Shown piece by piece: positions 19,022 to 29,040 of a stretch of DNA of 64,000 nucleotides. Under the pieces are notes generated by a model that searched no databases, was not told the origin of the DNA, and worked only from the letters and a program-made list of their open reading frames with translations. The DNA is from Luteimonas sp. J29 (lineage in GTDB: Bacteria; Pseudomonadota; Gammaproteobacteria; Xanthomonadales; Xanthomonadaceae): the NCBI RefSeq assembly GCF_000472505.1, contig NZ_AWZR01000007.1, positions 1-64,000 of the forward strand, given 5' to 3'. The number at the start of each line of letters is the position of its first letter. The stretch's first letter is position 1. The position numbers were made by a program, and so were the translations under genes.

Positions 19022-21334
19022 TCAGCGGACGATCGTCCAGCCCGCCGGATAGGTGCCGACCGGGCGCGAGGTGTAGGCGGCATCGCCCTTCATCAGCCAG
19101 ATGTACAGCTGGCGCTGGGTGGTGTTGACCCACAGCACGTCCTCGCGGCCGTCGCCGTCGTAGTCGGTCACCGCCGCGATGGTGTAGCCGGCGCCCACGT
19201 TGCCGATGGTGGTGGTCTTGCGCACCTTGCTCCCCGCCATCTCCCAGTAGCCGAACTGGCGCGACGCCGGATGGGTCCAGAGGATGTCGGTGGCACCGTC
19301 GCCGCTCACGTCGCCGACGCCGGCGACCTGCCAGCCGGCCGGATAGGTCGACACCCTGGCCGAGTTGATGCCGCCGGACGCGTTGCCCGACCACAGGTAC
19401 AGCTCGCGGGTGGTCGGGTTCACCCACAGGGTGTCGGCGTAGCCGTCCGCATTGAAGTCGCCGATCCCGGCGACCGAGAAACCCGCGCCGGCGTTGTTGA
19501 ACGTGCGCGAGCCGGTGCGGCGACCGCCGTCCATCAGCCAGTAGCCGTACTGGCGGGTCGAGGCGTTGAACCAGTACAGGTCGCTCTTGCCGTCCCGGTT
19601 GGCATCGCCGGTACCCACGAGGGCCCAGCCAGCCGGATACGTGCCCAGCGAGCGCGCGGTGAACCCGCCGTTGCCTTTGCCCAGCCAGATGTAGAGGTCG
19701 CGCAGCGACGGGTTGCTCCACACCAGGTCCGCGCGGCCATCGGCGTTGAAGTCGCCAGTGGCGATCAACCTGTAGCCGTTCGCGATGTTGCTCATGGTCG
19801 AGCTGCCGGTACGGCTGGCGCCGTTCATCAGCCAGTACGCGAACTGGCGGTTGCCGGTGTGCTCCCACAGGATGTCGCCGAAACCGTTGCCGTCGACATC
19901 GTTGCGGGTGTAGGGCAGCGGCACCACGGTGGCACGGAACGCCGAAATGATCGGCATCGTCTGGTTCATGCTGCGGACGTTGTCCGCGCCGGCGCTGCCC
20001 GTGGGGCGGTTCTGGTAGCGCACCGACGGGTTGGCGAAGTGCGGGATCTCGAGCTGGCCGTCACCCAGCGGGTAGGCCATGATCGTGAAGAAGCCCGACG
20101 ACGACGTCTCGCGGTAGCCGTAGGAATAGCTGTGCACGCCGGCGCGGCCGGCCGCGTCCTCCTGGTTGTGGGCCTGGCCCATCAGGTGGCCGAGTTCGTG
20201 CGCCAGCGAGAAGTCGCTGCAGAAGTAGCTCTGGCCGTCGCCTTCGTCGAGGTCCTCGCCGTCGCTGATCACCGCGTAGCCGAAGTCGGCGTCGCGCGCG
20301 GCCTGGATCCCCGAGCCGTTCATGCCGAGCAGCCAGGCGATGCCGCAGCCGGCGTGCTCCGGCTCGCGGTAACGGCGCAGGAAGGCCACCAGGTCGGCGC
20401 CATACTCGTCGCGCGCCTTGCGCAGGGCGTCGAACGCGGCGTTCGGCGTGATGTCCCTGCCGGCGCCGGCGTCGTAGCCGGTCATCTGCTGCAGCGCGTC
20501 CTCGTTGCTCGAGTTGTCGGCGTAGTTGACCTGCAGCGCGTACACCGGGCGCAGGCGCATGTTCACCCCGCTGTTGGCGTAGGCCTGGTTGGCCTGCGCC
20601 ACCAGGTAGGACGCGCGGGTGCCCGCGGCGGAAGCGCCGCCGAGCTGCTGGGCCAGGCCGCTGGAATAGCCGATCAGCACGTCGATCACGGCCACCGCCT
20701 TGCCCGGTACGGCGGGCGCGGCCTTCGCGGCCACGCGCCGGGCGGCCGCCGCCATGCCCTGCTCGGGCGGCAGCAGCACGTCGTCGTGGTCGTGGCGGCC
20801 CGGGGGCAGGCGGGTCGGATCGGTGGTGACCACCCACGCGCCGTCGCGGTCGGTGCGCACGCGCAGCTGCTGGCCGCGATGGCTGACCATGCCGAACACC
20901 GCCTGGTCGCCGAAGGTCAGCACCGCGCCCTCGCCGTCCGGGCCGCGGCCGATCCAGGACCAGTTGCCGTCCGCGTGCTCCTCGTGGCGCTCGTAGGCCA
21001 GCTCGACGTTCTCGCCGCCCGGCGTGGGCACCACCAGCTTGCCGGTGGCGATCGCGTTCAGGGCGTGCTCTTCGCTGAGCGAGACCGGATGGAAGGTGTA
21101 GGCTCCGGACTGCCGGACCTTGCGCGCGTCGCCGTAGGCGAGCAGCTGGCCGCGGTCGGGAAGCGAGGCGAAGCCGGTCCCCGGCTCGCGCTGCGACGGC
21201 AACGCCTGGGCGGGGTCGGACGCGACGAGCGGGTCCGCCGTTGCCGGCCGCGAAGCAGCGGGGTCGGTTCCATGATCCGAGGTGCAGCCTGCCAGTCCGG
21301 CAACCAGCATCAATCCAAGCAGATGTTTGCGCAT
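19022..21334 (-). CDS. secreted zinc metalloprotease lipoprotein with FG-GAP/VCBS-type repeats
   Basis: This 770-residue protein has a signal peptide with lipobox LAGC (Cys at residue 17). A pro-region (to about 200) precedes a metzincin-type catalytic domain with HELGHLMGQAH (about 378-388), the HExxHxxGxxH zinc motif, and the Met-turn IMAY near 415. That makes it a reprolysin/M12-like peptidase. From about residue 498 three tandem repeats of 98, 98 and 77 residues follow. Each begins F/YxYW and carries DxNxDGxxD calcium-binding loops (six loops counting one before the repeats), as in FG-GAP/VCBS modules. Such proteins are typical of the Lysobacter-type secretome. It is monocistronic with its own terminator. 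The substrate is unknown. Confidence 0.88.
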   Translation of the reverse strand: MRKHLLGLMLVAGLAGCTSDHGTDPAASRPATADPLVASDPAQALPSQREPGTGFASLPDRGQLLAYGDARKVRQSGAYTFHPVSLSEEHALNAIATGKLVVPTPGGENVELAYERHEEHADGNWSWIGRGPDGEGAVLTFGDQAVFGMVSHRGQQLRVRTDRDGAWVVTTDPTRLPPGRHDHDDVLLPPEQGMAAAARRVAAKAAPAVPGKAVAVIDVLIGYSSGLAQQLGGASAAGTRASYLVAQANQAYANSGVNMRLRPVYALQVNYADNSSNEDALQQMTGYDAGAGRDITPNAAFDALRKARDEYGADLVAFLRRYREPEHAGCGIAWLLGMNGSGIQAARDADFGYAVISDGEDLDEGDGQSYFCSDFSLAHELGHLMGQAHNQEDAAGRAGVHSYSYGYRETSSSGFFTIMAYPLGDGQLEIPHFANPSVRYQNRPTGSAGADNVRSMNQTMPIISAFRATVVPLPYTRNDVDGNGFGDILWEHTGNRQFAYWLMNGASRTGSSTMSNIANGYRLIATGDFNADGRADLVWSNPSLRDLYIWLGKGNGGFTARSLGTYPAGWALVGTGDANRDGKSDLYWFNASTRQYGYWLMDGGRRTGSRTFNNAGAGFSVAGIGDFNADGYADTLWVNPTTRELYLWSGNASGGINSARVSTYPAGWQVAGVGDVSGDGATDILWTHPASRQFGYWEMAGSKVRKTTTIGNVGAGYTIAAVTDYDGDGREDVLWVNTTQRQLYIWLMKGDAAYTSRPVGTYPAGWTIVR

Positions 21335-21648
21335 GTCTCGCGTCCCGAGTAGATGTCGCCCCTGAGGCGGGGAGTGTCGCAGGATACGCCGGCCTCCGCT
21401 GCTGCGGAAGCTAAATCACAGCTGAAAGCACCGGCGTCCGACCGGGCGGTTCACGGGGTTTCCGTGAACCCCACCCCGGTTTCCGGCCGGTTCGTCACCG
21501 CGTCGACCAGGGGGAAGGTGGCAGCAGGGACCGACCATCCAGCCCCGCATTGAATACCGCAAGGTCGGTGAGGATGCTTATCACCGGTGCCAGGCGCGCG
21601 CATTCGACTTGCCTGGACGGCGGCGCGGCGCGCGAGGTCCGGGCCTGC
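21335..21648. other. intergenic region with metalloprotease promoter and CoA-transferase-like remnant
   Basis: This is a 314-base gap. The left part is the metalloprotease upstream region; AGCTAAATCACAGCTGAAAG near 21410-21429 is unusually A/T-rich for this sequence and may contain its promoter. The right part contains a short minus-strand stretch resembling the C-terminal part of the CoA-transferase B subunit (separate entry). No intact gene is seen. Confidence 0.5.
21550..21582 (-). pseudogene. possible remnant of a CoA-transferase B-subunit 3' end
   Basis: On the minus strand this reads ILTDLAVFN. The intact B subunit 1,100 bases away reads IITDLAVFD. Bases 21550-21575 match 22650-22675 at 22 of 26 positions. 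Two of the four mismatches are silent third-base changes and the other two change only Ile to Leu and Asp to Asn, as expected of a diverged coding relic. The match stops on both sides. Chance similarity is not excluded. Confidence 0.35.
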
Positions 21649-22500
21649 TCAACCGTGGCGGCGCCTGCGCGCGACCAGGATCGCGCTGGCCCCCACGGAC
21701 AGGCGCCTGCCCGCGGCGATCGCGTCCACCTCGGGCCGGAGCAGTCGTTCCAGCGTGCGCACCGCCAGTCCACGGTCGACGCCATGCTCGAACTCGGCGC
21801 GCCCGGGAGGGGCCTGCCTGCCCAGCCCCATCCGGTACGGCAGCGCACGCAGGAGCAGCTGCGGCAACAGGAGCGGCCGGAAGTAGTAGCTCCAGTACTC
21901 GAGCTCGAAGATGCCGTCCAGCAGCTTGGACATCGAATCGAAGGTGTGCCTGCGGAAGTGGCCGGCGTCGACGTCCGCCTGCGACCACAGCCAGGCGTGG
22001 GCGGGGACGCTCATGTAGACCCGGCCCCCCGGCGGCAACACCCGGGCAAGCTCCTCGACCATCGCCCGATCGTCCTCGACGTGTTCGATCACGTCGAACA
22101 GGCCCACGGCGCCGACGCTGCCGGGACTGATGCGCGCCTGGAAGAAGTCCGCGCAGACGACCCGCTCCAGCCCCCGCTGCAGGCGCGCATTGGTGGCGCC
22201 CTGCACGCCCGGCTCCAGCAGGGCGACCGGCCAGCCGTCCCGGACCAGGCGCTGGGCGACGTACCCGTTCCCCCCGCCCACGTCCAGCAGCAGGCCGTCG
22301 GGCGGATGACGCCGCACCATCGCCGAGATGGCCTCGTTGCGGTGCCTGAACCAGAAGGACGCGTCTTCGATGTCGAAGCAGGCCTCGTGTCCGGCTTCGG
22401 GGTAGGACACGCTGGCGCCCGGGGCGTCCCCTGCCACCGGGAAGGCGATCCCATGGACGCCCTCGGCGAGGACCGGGCTGAGGTCCCGGTACCAGGTCAT
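21649..22500 (-). CDS. class I SAM-dependent methyltransferase
   Basis: This 283-residue protein has the SAM-binding motif LLLDVGGGNGYVA near residue 70. A downstream VGLFDVIEHVEDD (near 130) is the usual motif II of UbiE/COQ5-like and glycan-associated methyltransferases. The remainder (SVPAHAWLWSQADVDAGHFRRHT) is typical of methyltransferases found in polysaccharide loci. It stands between the CoA-transferase genes and the metalloprotease, so its context gives little. The nearby glycan cluster makes a sugar or lipid-linked substrate plausible, but this is inference. Confidence 0.8.
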   Translation of the reverse strand: MTWYRDLSPVLAEGVHGIAFPVAGDAPGASVSYPEAGHEACFDIEDASFWFRHRNEAISAMVRRHPPDGLLLDVGGGNGYVAQRLVRDGWPVALLEPGVQGATNARLQRGLERVVCADFFQARISPGSVGAVGLFDVIEHVEDDRAMVEELARVLPPGGRVYMSVPAHAWLWSQADVDAGHFRRHTFDSMSKLLDGIFELEYWSYYFRPLLLPQLLLRALPYRMGLGRQAPPGRAEFEHGVDRGLAVRTLERLLRPEVDAIAAGRRLSVGASAILVARRRRHG

Positions 22501-22555
22501 GCCCGTCCCCCGCGTTCCCGGCGGCAGCCCGGGACGGCCCGCGGCCTCGCGCCTG

Positions 22556-23185
22556 TCACGAGGCGAACCCGACCCCGGTCCTGGCCTTGAGCTCGTCGAG
22601 TTCCACGCCTGGCGCGGTTTCCACCAGATTGAGTCCCTGCGGGGTCACGTCGAAGACCGCCAGGTCGGTGATGATCCGGTCGACCACGCCCACGCCGGTC
22701 AGCGGCAGGGTGCACTCGGGCAGGATCTTGTGTTCGCCGTTCTTCGCCGTGTGTTCCATGAGCACCACGACCCGCTTGACCCCGGCCACCAGGTCCATGG
22801 CCCCGCCCATGCCCTTGACCATCTTGCCGGGCACCATCCAGTTGGCCAGGTCGCCCTTGTCGGTGACCTGCATCGCGCCGAGGATGGCCAGGTCGATGTG
22901 GCCGCCACGGATCATGGCGAAGGAGTCGTGGCTGCCGAAGTAGCTCGCGCCCGGGCGCGCGGTGACGGTCTGCTTGCCGGCGTTGATCAGGTCGGCGTCG
23001 ACCTCGTCCTCGGTCGGGAACGGCCCGATGCCCAGCAGGCCGTTCTCGGACTGCAGCCACACGTCCATGCCCTCGGGGATGTGGTTGGCCACCAGGGTCG
23101 GCAGGCCGATGCCCAGGTTCACGTAGGCGCCGTCGGTCAGCTCCTGTGCGGCGCGGCGCGCCATCTCGTCGCGGGTCCAGGCCAT
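22556..23185 (-). CDS. scoB: 3-oxoacid CoA-transferase, subunit B
   Basis: This 209-residue subunit belongs to succinyl-CoA:3-oxoacid (acetoacetate) CoA-transferase, which activates acetoacetate by moving CoA from succinyl-CoA. The catalytic glutamate is in the [12 protein letters not shown] motif (Glu near residue 47). Conserved [20 protein letters not shown] and the [13 protein letters not shown] end are present, so the protein is full-length. Its ATG overlaps the stop of subunit A by one base (TAATG). Very long upstream in-frame sequence on this strand is antisense to real genes and is not part of it. Confidence 0.95.
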   Translation of the reverse strand: MAWTRDEMARRAAQELTDGAYVNLGIGLPTLVANHIPEGMDVWLQSENGLLGIGPFPTEDEVDADLINAGKQTVTARPGASYFGSHDSFAMIRGGHIDLAILGAMQVTDKGDLANWMVPGKMVKGMGGAMDLVAGVKRVVVLMEHTAKNGEHKILPECTLPLTGVGVVDRIITDLAVFDVTPQGLNLVETAPGVELDELKARTGVGFAS

Positions 23186-23898
23186 TACTTGTCCTCCTGG
23201 CGGACGGTGCGCTGTTCGATGCGCTTCTCGGGGGTGGGGTTGAGCACGAGGCGGTCGACGTAGATGCCGGGCAGGTGCACGTGGTCGGGATCGATGTCGC
23301 CGATCGGCACGATCTCCTCGACCTCGGCCACGCAGACCTTGCCGGCCATGGCGCAGGCCGGATTGAAGTTGCGCGCGGTCTTGCGGAACACGAGGTTGCC
23401 GGCCTCGTCCGCCTTCCACGCCTTGACCAGCGAGAGGTCGGCCTTGAGCGCGGTTTCCAGCACGTACCAGTGGCCGTCGTCGAACTGGCGGGTTTCCTTG
23501 CCCTCGGCCACCACCGTGCCGTAGCCGGTGCGGGTGAAGAAGGCCGGGATGCCGGCGCCGCCCGCGCGCAGGCGTTCTGCCAGCGTGCCTTGCGGGTTGA
23601 ATTCGAGCTCGAGTTCGCCGCCGAGGAACTGGCGCTCGAACTCCTTGTTTTCGCCGACGTAGGACGAAATCATCTTGCGGATCTGCCGTGTCTCGAGCAG
23701 CTGGCCGAGGCCGAAGCCGTCGACGCCCGCGTTGTTGGAGATGACGGTGAGGTTCTTGACGCCGGAATCGCGCAGCGCGGCGATCAGCGCTTCGGGGATG
23801 CCGCACAGCCCGAACCCGCCCACGGCGAGGGTCTGGCCGTCGGCGACGAGGTCGGCGAGCGCGGCGCGCGCGTCCGGGTACCGCTTGGATGTGCTCAT
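23185..23898 (-). CDS. scoA: 3-oxoacid CoA-transferase, subunit A
   Basis: This 237-residue alpha subunit pairs with the B subunit encoded directly after it. It carries the family G-rich CoA motif [14 protein letters not shown] (near residue 26) and the [14 protein letters not shown] segment. The C-terminal PGIYVDRLV stretch is typical of ScoA/AtoD-like subunits. The complex allows use of ketone bodies and links to branched-chain amino acid breakdown. The pair is divergent from the WbsX/RgpF-like gene, with 133 bases between starts. Confidence 0.95.
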   Translation of the reverse strand: MSTSKRYPDARAALADLVADGQTLAVGGFGLCGIPEALIAALRDSGVKNLTVISNNAGVDGFGLGQLLETRQIRKMISSYVGENKEFERQFLGGELELEFNPQGTLAERLRAGGAGIPAFFTRTGYGTVVAEGKETRQFDDGHWYVLETALKADLSLVKAWKADEAGNLVFRKTARNFNPACAMAGKVCVAEVEEIVPIGDIDPDHVHLPGIYVDRLVLNPTPEKRIEQRTVRQEDK

Positions 23899-24031
23899 GG
23901 AATCCTCGGCTCCGCTGGTGGGGTGATTCTACCCAGCGCCGTCTGCGGGTCGATGGCCGGGCGCGCCGCAAGCCGCGCCGGTCGTCCACCGCCATCGCGT
24001 CGCGGCCATCGCTTTCTGGGATCATAGGCGC

Positions 24032-26113
24032 ATGAGCCGACGTTCCCGCGACCGCCTGCGCGCAGCCCTGTTCAACGCACTGCGCGCGGCGTTCCGCCTG
24101 CTGCCGCTGGGCGACGCCACGCGCGACCGGTGGCGCGAGTGGTTCGTGGCCCGTTTCCCGGCCCTGGTGCCGTACCGGCGCCGCGGCCGCCTGGTGGAGG
24201 AAGCGCTCGGCCTGGGCCACCCGGTCCGCGCCGACCAGCCCGCGATCGGCCACGTTCCCCGGCGCGACGGCACGCTGCCCTCGCCGCTCCCGGCGACGCT
24301 GGTCGCGTTCTACCTGCCGCAGTTCCACCCGATCCCGGAGAACGACGCCTGGTGGGGCCGCGGCTTCACCGAATGGCGCAATGTCACCCGCGCCCTGCCC
24401 CAGTTCGACGGCCACCACCAGCCGCGGCTGCCGGCCGACCTCGGGTTCTACGACCTGCGCGACGTGGGCGTGATGCGCGAGCAGGCGCGGCTGGCGCGCG
24501 AGTACGGGATCGGCGCGTTCTGCTTCTACTTCTACTGGTTCGGCGGCCGCACCCTGCTCGAAACGCCGCTGCGGCAGTGGCTCCGCGACCCGGAGATCGA
24601 CTTCCCGTTCTGCCTGTGCTGGGCCAACGAAAGCTGGTCGCGGCGCTGGGACGGGCGCGAACAGGACGTGCTGATCGCCCAGCAGCACGGCGACGGGGAC
24701 GACCTGGCCTTCATCGCCTACGTTGCCGACTACCTGCGCGCGCCCAACGCGCTGCGGGTGGACGGCAAGCCAATGCTGCTGGTGTACCGCCCGGGCCTGA
24801 TGCCCGATCCGGCCGCCACCGCCCGGCGCTGGCGCGAGTGGTGCCGCGAACACGGCATCGGCGAGATCCACCTCGCCTACGTGCAGTCGTTCGAACGGCC
24901 GGACCCGGCCGACATCGGCTTCGATTCGGCGGTGGAGTTCCCGCCCAACCTGTCCCCGCCGCGCTCGATCTGCGAGCGGCAGCTGCTGCTCAACCCCGAC
25001 CACCGCGGCGACGTGCTCGACTGGCGCGCGATGGCGGAGGATGCGCGGCGCCGCCCCATGCCCGGCTACCGCCTGTTCCCCGGCGTGAACCCGGGCTGGG
25101 ACAACGAACCGCGCCGCCCCGGCCGGGGCCACGTCTACCTGCACGCCTCGCCCCGCGGCTACCGCGACTGGCTGCACGACAGCATCGCCCGGCGCCTGGA
25201 GGGCGTGCCGGCCGGAGAGCGCCTGGTCTTCATCAACGCCTGGAACGAGTGGGCGGAAGGGGCGGTGCTCGAGCCGGACGCGCGCCTGGGCCATGCCTGG
25301 CTGGAAGCGACCCGCCAGGCGCTGTGGCGCGCGGCGCGGCCGCCCGAGCCCGACCGCCGTCCCTGCGCCGTGGTCCACGCCTGGTACATCGAGGTGCTGC
25401 CGGAACTGCTCGAACGCCTGCGCGCCAGCGGCCTCGACTGGCGCCTGGTGGTGACCACCGCGCCCGAGCGCGCCGATGCCGTGCGCGACGCCCTCGACCG
25501 GGCCGGCGCCACGGCCGAAGTGCTGGTGTTCGAGAACCGCGGCCGCGACATCCTGCCGTTCCTGCACGTGGCCGACCGGCTCCTGGACGAGGGCGTCGAC
25601 GTGGTGCTCAAGCTCCACACCAAGCAGTCCGACCATCGCTGGGACGGCGAGCGCTGGCGCGCCGAACTGCTCGACCGGCTGCTGGCCCCGGCCCGCGTCC
25701 CGGCGCTGCTGGAAGCCTTCGCCGCCGATCCCGCCCTGGGGCTGGTGGCGCCCGAGGGCCACCTGCAGCCTCTGGGCTACTTCTGGGGCGCCAACGAGGC
25801 CAACGTGCGCCGCCTGGCGACCCGGCTCGGCCTGCCGCCCTTCGACCCGGACGGCGACCGCTTCGTGGCCGGCAGCATGTTCTGGGTCCGGCTCGAGGCC
25901 CTGCGCCCGCTGCTCGACGCGCACCTGGACCCGCAGCTGTTCGAGTCCGAGCGCGGCCAGGTCGACGGCACCTGCGCGCATGCGGTCGAGCGCCTGTTCG
26001 GCCTGTGCGTGGGCGCCGCCGGCTACCGCGTCGAGACCGCCGCCGGGGCCTGCGGGGAGCCCGACCCTACCGACCCCGCCGCCCCCTACCCCTACGCGCG
26101 CCGCGACGGCTGA
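24032..26113 (+). CDS. WbsX-like / RgpF-like two-domain glycan biosynthesis protein
   Basis: This 693-residue protein has two recognisable halves. The first (about residues 88-430) is WbsX/GH99-like, with [30 protein letters not shown] and [12 protein letters not shown]. The second (about 450-670) is RgpF-like, with [15 protein letters not shown] and [11 protein letters not shown]. Both families occur in O-antigen, capsule and rhamnan loci. WbsX members are predicted glycosyltransferases or glycosidases, and RgpF takes part in rhamnose-glucose polymer assembly. No signal peptide or membrane helix is evident, so it is probably cytoplasmic. It lies immediately before etfB and starts the surface-glycan region. 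Confidence 0.82.
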   Translation: MSRRSRDRLRAALFNALRAAFRLLPLGDATRDRWREWFVARFPALVPYRRRGRLVEEALGLGHPVRADQPAIGHVPRRDGTLPSPLPATLVAFYLPQFHPIPENDAWWGRGFTEWRNVTRALPQFDGHHQPRLPADLGFYDLRDVGVMREQARLAREYGIGAFCFYFYWFGGRTLLETPLRQWLRDPEIDFPFCLCWANESWSRRWDGREQDVLIAQQHGDGDDLAFIAYVADYLRAPNALRVDGKPMLLVYRPGLMPDPAATARRWREWCREHGIGEIHLAYVQSFERPDPADIGFDSAVEFPPNLSPPRSICERQLLLNPDHRGDVLDWRAMAEDARRRPMPGYRLFPGVNPGWDNEPRRPGRGHVYLHASPRGYRDWLHDSIARRLEGVPAGERLVFINAWNEWAEGAVLEPDARLGHAWLEATRQALWRAARPPEPDRRPCAVVHAWYIEVLPELLERLRASGLDWRLVVTTAPERADAVRDALDRAGATAEVLVFENRGRDILPFLHVADRLLDEGVDVVLKLHTKQSDHRWDGERWRAELLDRLLAPARVPALLEAFAADPALGLVAPEGHLQPLGYFWGANEANVRRLATRLGLPPFDPDGDRFVAGSMFWVRLEALRPLLDAHLDPQLFESERGQVDGTCAHAVERLFGLCVGAAGYRVETAAGACGEPDPTDPAAPYPYARRDG

Positions 26114-26145
26114 CCCGCGTACTCGCCCGTACGGCAGCGGACGGG

Positions 26146-26151
26146 TAGAAT
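26146..26151 (+). promoter_or_regulatory. -10 candidate for etfBA
   Basis: TAGAAT sits 64 bases before the etfB ATG, in the 102-base gap after the glycan gene. A good ribosome-binding site GGGAG lies about 12 bases before the start. No convincing -35 is seen. Confidence 0.45.
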
Positions 26152-26215
26152 CGCGAGGCTCTGCCCGCCGGCCCGCGGCGGGCGTCCAGATTTCTGCTCC
26201 GGGAGCCCCCACAAG

Positions 26216-26962
26216 ATGAAGATCCTCGTCGCCTACAAGCGCGTGGTGGACGCGAACGTCCGCATCCAGGTCAAGCCGGACGGCTCTGGCGTGGTCACCG
26301 ACGGCGTCAAGCTGTCGGCCAATCCGTTCGACGAGATCGCGCTGGAAGAAGCGCTGCGCCTGCGCGACAAGGGCCTCGCCACCGAGGTGGTGGTCGCCAC
26401 GATCGCCCCCGCCGACGCCGCCGCGCACCTGCGCAACGGCCTGGCGATGGGCGCCAACCGCGCCATCCACGTGGTCGCCGACCAGCCGGTCCAGCCCCTC
26501 ACCGCCGCGCGCGCCCTGCTCAAGCTGGTGGAGAAGGAGCAGCCGGACCTGGTGCTGCTGGGCAAGCAGGCGATCGACGACGATGCCAACCAGACCGGGC
26601 AGATGCTGGCCACGCTCTGGGGCCGGCCGCAGGCCACCTTCGCCTCGAAGCTGGAGATCGCCGACGGCAAGGCGACGGTCACGCGCGAGGTCGACGCCGG
26701 CCTGGAGACGCTGGAGGTCGACCTGCCGGCGGTGGTGACCACCGACCTGCGCCTGAACGAGCCGCGCTTCATCAAGCTGCCCGACATCATGAAGGCCAAG
26801 AGCAAGCCGATGGAGACGGTCCCGTTCGCGGACCTGGGCGTCGAGTCCGGCGACTTCCTGCGCACCACGCACCACGCCGCGCCGACCGGGCGCAGCCGGG
26901 GCGTGATGGTGAAGGACGTGGCCGAACTGGTCTCGGTCCTCAAGCAGAAGGGCCTGCTCTAG
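26216..26962 (+). CDS. etfB: EtfB, electron transfer flavoprotein beta subunit
   Basis: This 248-residue AMP-binding subunit of the ETF heterodimer accepts electrons from acyl-CoA and related dehydrogenases and passes them to ETF-ubiquinone oxidoreductase. The start [15 protein letters not shown] and the [17 protein letters not shown] motif (near residue 118) are typical, as is the closing [12 protein letters not shown] stretch. It is followed 88 bases later by etfA. In Xanthomonas the etf genes border the variable LPS locus, and here glycan genes lie on both sides. Confidence 0.96.
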   Translation: MKILVAYKRVVDANVRIQVKPDGSGVVTDGVKLSANPFDEIALEEALRLRDKGLATEVVVATIAPADAAAHLRNGLAMGANRAIHVVADQPVQPLTAARALLKLVEKEQPDLVLLGKQAIDDDANQTGQMLATLWGRPQATFASKLEIADGKATVTREVDAGLETLEVDLPAVVTTDLRLNEPRFIKLPDIMKAKSKPMETVPFADLGVESGDFLRTTHHAAPTGRSRGVMVKDVAELVSVLKQKGLL

Positions 26963-27050
26963 GCATCCACGCGGCCCGCACCGGCGGGCGAACCGGGCGG
27001 CGGCCCGCGCGCCACGCGCGACCCGCCCGACCACCAGGAGAGATTGCGCC

Positions 27051-27989
27051 ATGTCCAACGTCCTCGTCATCGCCGAACACCTCGACGGCGCCCTCAACGC
27101 CTCCACCGCGCGCACCGTCAGCGCCGCGCTGGCGCTCTCGCCGGAGGCCATCGACGTCGCGGTGCTCGCCGCCGATCCGTCCGCCGTCGCCGCCGAGGCC
27201 GCGAAGATCTCGGGCGTGACCCGGGTGCGCGCCGTGGCCAACCCGGCCAACGCGCATCCCATCGCCCAGGTGCTGGCGCCGCAGGTCGCGGAACTGGCGA
27301 AGGACTACAGCCACGTGTTCCTGCCCAGCACCACCTTCGGCAAGGACCTCGCCCCGTGCGTGGCCGCGCTGCTGGGCGTGGCCCAGGTGTCCGACCTGAT
27401 GGCGGTCGAGGGGCCGCACGTGTTCAAGCGCCCGATCTACGCGGGCAACGCGATCATCACCGTCGAGGCGCCGGCCGACCGGGTCGTGGTGGCCACCGTG
27501 CGCACCGCGTCGTGGCCGGAAGCCGCGCGCGACGGCGGCGCGCCGGTCGAGGCGGCCGGTACCTCCGCCACCCTGCCCACCCACACCCGCTTCGTCGGCC
27601 TGGCCCAGGGCAAGTCCGACCGCCCCGACCTGCAGAGCGCCAGGCGGGTGGTATCCGGCGGTCGCGGCGTGGGCTCGAAGGAGAACTTCGAGATCATCTA
27701 CCGGCTGGCCGACAGGCTCGGCGCGGCGGTGGGCGCTTCGCGCGCGGCGGTCGACGCCGGCTACGTCCCGAACGAGCTGCAGGTCGGCCAGACCGGCAAG
27801 ATCATCGCCCCCGAGCTGTACGTGGCGGTCGGCATCTCCGGCGCGATCCAGCACCTGACCGGCATCAAGGACGCCGGAACGATCGTCGCGATCAACAAGG
27901 ACCCGGACGCGCCGATCTTCGAGATCGCCGACATCGGCCTGGTCGGCGACCTGTTCACGCTGCTGCCGGAGCTCGAGGCGGCCCTGTGA
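27051..27989 (+). CDS. etfA: EtfA, electron transfer flavoprotein alpha subunit
   Basis: This 312-residue FAD-binding subunit is the partner of EtfB. The FAD domain is complete, with [16 protein letters not shown] near residue 200, [25 protein letters not shown] near 245 and [20 protein letters not shown] near the end. AGGAG precedes the ATG. Length is standard. It is the last housekeeping gene before the bactoprenol-glycosylation cassette, which begins 37 bases downstream and might be read through from etfBA. Confidence 0.96.
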   Translation: MSNVLVIAEHLDGALNASTARTVSAALALSPEAIDVAVLAADPSAVAAEAAKISGVTRVRAVANPANAHPIAQVLAPQVAELAKDYSHVFLPSTTFGKDLAPCVAALLGVAQVSDLMAVEGPHVFKRPIYAGNAIITVEAPADRVVVATVRTASWPEAARDGGAPVEAAGTSATLPTHTRFVGLAQGKSDRPDLQSARRVVSGGRGVGSKENFEIIYRLADRLGAAVGASRAAVDAGYVPNELQVGQTGKIIAPELYVAVGISGAIQHLTGIKDAGTIVAINKDPDAPIFEIADIGLVGDLFTLLPELEAAL

Positions 27990-28026
27990 CCCCACCCGGC
28001 GCGCGGGCTTCCGGACCCGGGCTTCC

Positions 28027-29040
28027 ATGACCGAGGCCACGGACATCGTGCGCGGCCAGCCGCGCGCCGGGGCGCGCCATGCGCCCCGCCGCGCGATCAG
28101 CGTGGTCACGATGATGTACCGCTCCGAGCCTTTCCTTTCCGCCTTCCTGGAGCAGGCGCGGCAGGCGCTGGCGGAAGCGGGGTTCGACGACCACGAGATC
28201 GTCTTCGTCAACGATGGCTCGCCCGACGGCTCGGCCGCCTTCGTGCGCGCCCAGCAGGCCCTCGACCCGCGCGTGCGCCTGGTCGACCTGGCCCGCAACT
28301 TCGGCCACCACCGCGCGGCGCTGGCGGGCCTGACCTGCGCGCGCGGCGACCTCGTGTTCATGATCGATTGCGACCTCGAGGTGCCGCCGTCGGTCCTCGG
28401 GACCTTCCTGCGCACCATGCGCGACACCTCGGCCGACGTGGTTTACGGGGTGCAGGAGGTCCGCAAGGGCGGGCTGGTCGAACGCGTGGGCGGCCGGGCC
28501 TTCTGGCGCCTGTTCAACCTGCTCAGCGACACCCGCGTGCCGGAGAACGTGCTCACCGAACGGCTGATGCGGCGCGAGTACGTCGACGCGCTGCTGCAGC
28601 TCGGCGACCGCAACATCTTCCTGGCCGGCATGATGTACTGGACCGGGTTCCGGCAGGTCGGGGTGCCGGTCGCCAAGTCCCAGCGCGAGGGACGCTCCAC
28701 CTACTCGTTGCGCAAGCGCGTGTCGCTGCTGGTGGAGGCGATCACCTCCTTCTCCACCGTGCCGCTGAAGTTCGTGCTCGGCGTCGGCCTGCTGCTGGTG
28801 CTGGCCGCGGTGCTGTTCGGGGCCTTCCTCGTGGCCCGCAAGCTGCTGTACCCGGACTCCGTGCTCGCCGGATTCACCGCGCTGTCGCTGCTCATCATCG
28901 GGTCGAGCGGCGTGGTGATCACCATGATGGGGATCCTGGGGCTGTACGTCTCGAGGATCTTCGTGCAAACCCAGGGCCGGCCTGCGTTCATCGTCCGGAA
29001 CCTCGACGAACAAGGACAGGAACATGAAAGAGAACCTTGA
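28027..29040 (+). CDS. family 2 glycosyltransferase, GtrB/ArnC/DPM1-like
   Basis: This 337-residue glycosyltransferase has a GT-A catalytic domain: [13 protein letters not shown] near residue 60 and the metal-binding DCD in [11 protein letters not shown] near 116. Two C-terminal membrane helices follow (about 247-272 and 285-312). This layout is that of bactoprenyl-phosphate sugar transferases such as GtrB and ArnC, which load one sugar from a nucleotide donor onto undecaprenyl phosphate on the cytoplasmic face. It starts the cassette and overlaps the next gene by 17 bases. The sugar transferred is not known; the linked aminotransferase suggests a dideoxyamino sugar. Confidence 0.87.
   Translation: MTEATDIVRGQPRAGARHAPRRAISVVTMMYRSEPFLSAFLEQARQALAEAGFDDHEIVFVNDGSPDGSAAFVRAQQALDPRVRLVDLARNFGHHRAALAGLTCARGDLVFMIDCDLEVPPSVLGTFLRTMRDTSADVVYGVQEVRKGGLVERVGGRAFWRLFNLLSDTRVPENVLTERLMRREYVDALLQLGDRNIFLAGMMYWTGFRQVGVPVAKSQREGRSTYSLRKRVSLLVEAITSFSTVPLKFVLGVGLLLVLAAVLFGAFLVARKLLYPDSVLAGFTALSLLIIGSSGVVITMMGILGLYVSRIFVQTQGRPAFIVRNLDEQGQEHEREP

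Noticed and set aside
23899-27262. Minus-strand frame that continues upstream of the CoA-transferase B gene for more than 1,000 codons
   Set aside because: It is antisense to the glycan gene and etfB; only the last 209 codons encode a recognisable protein.
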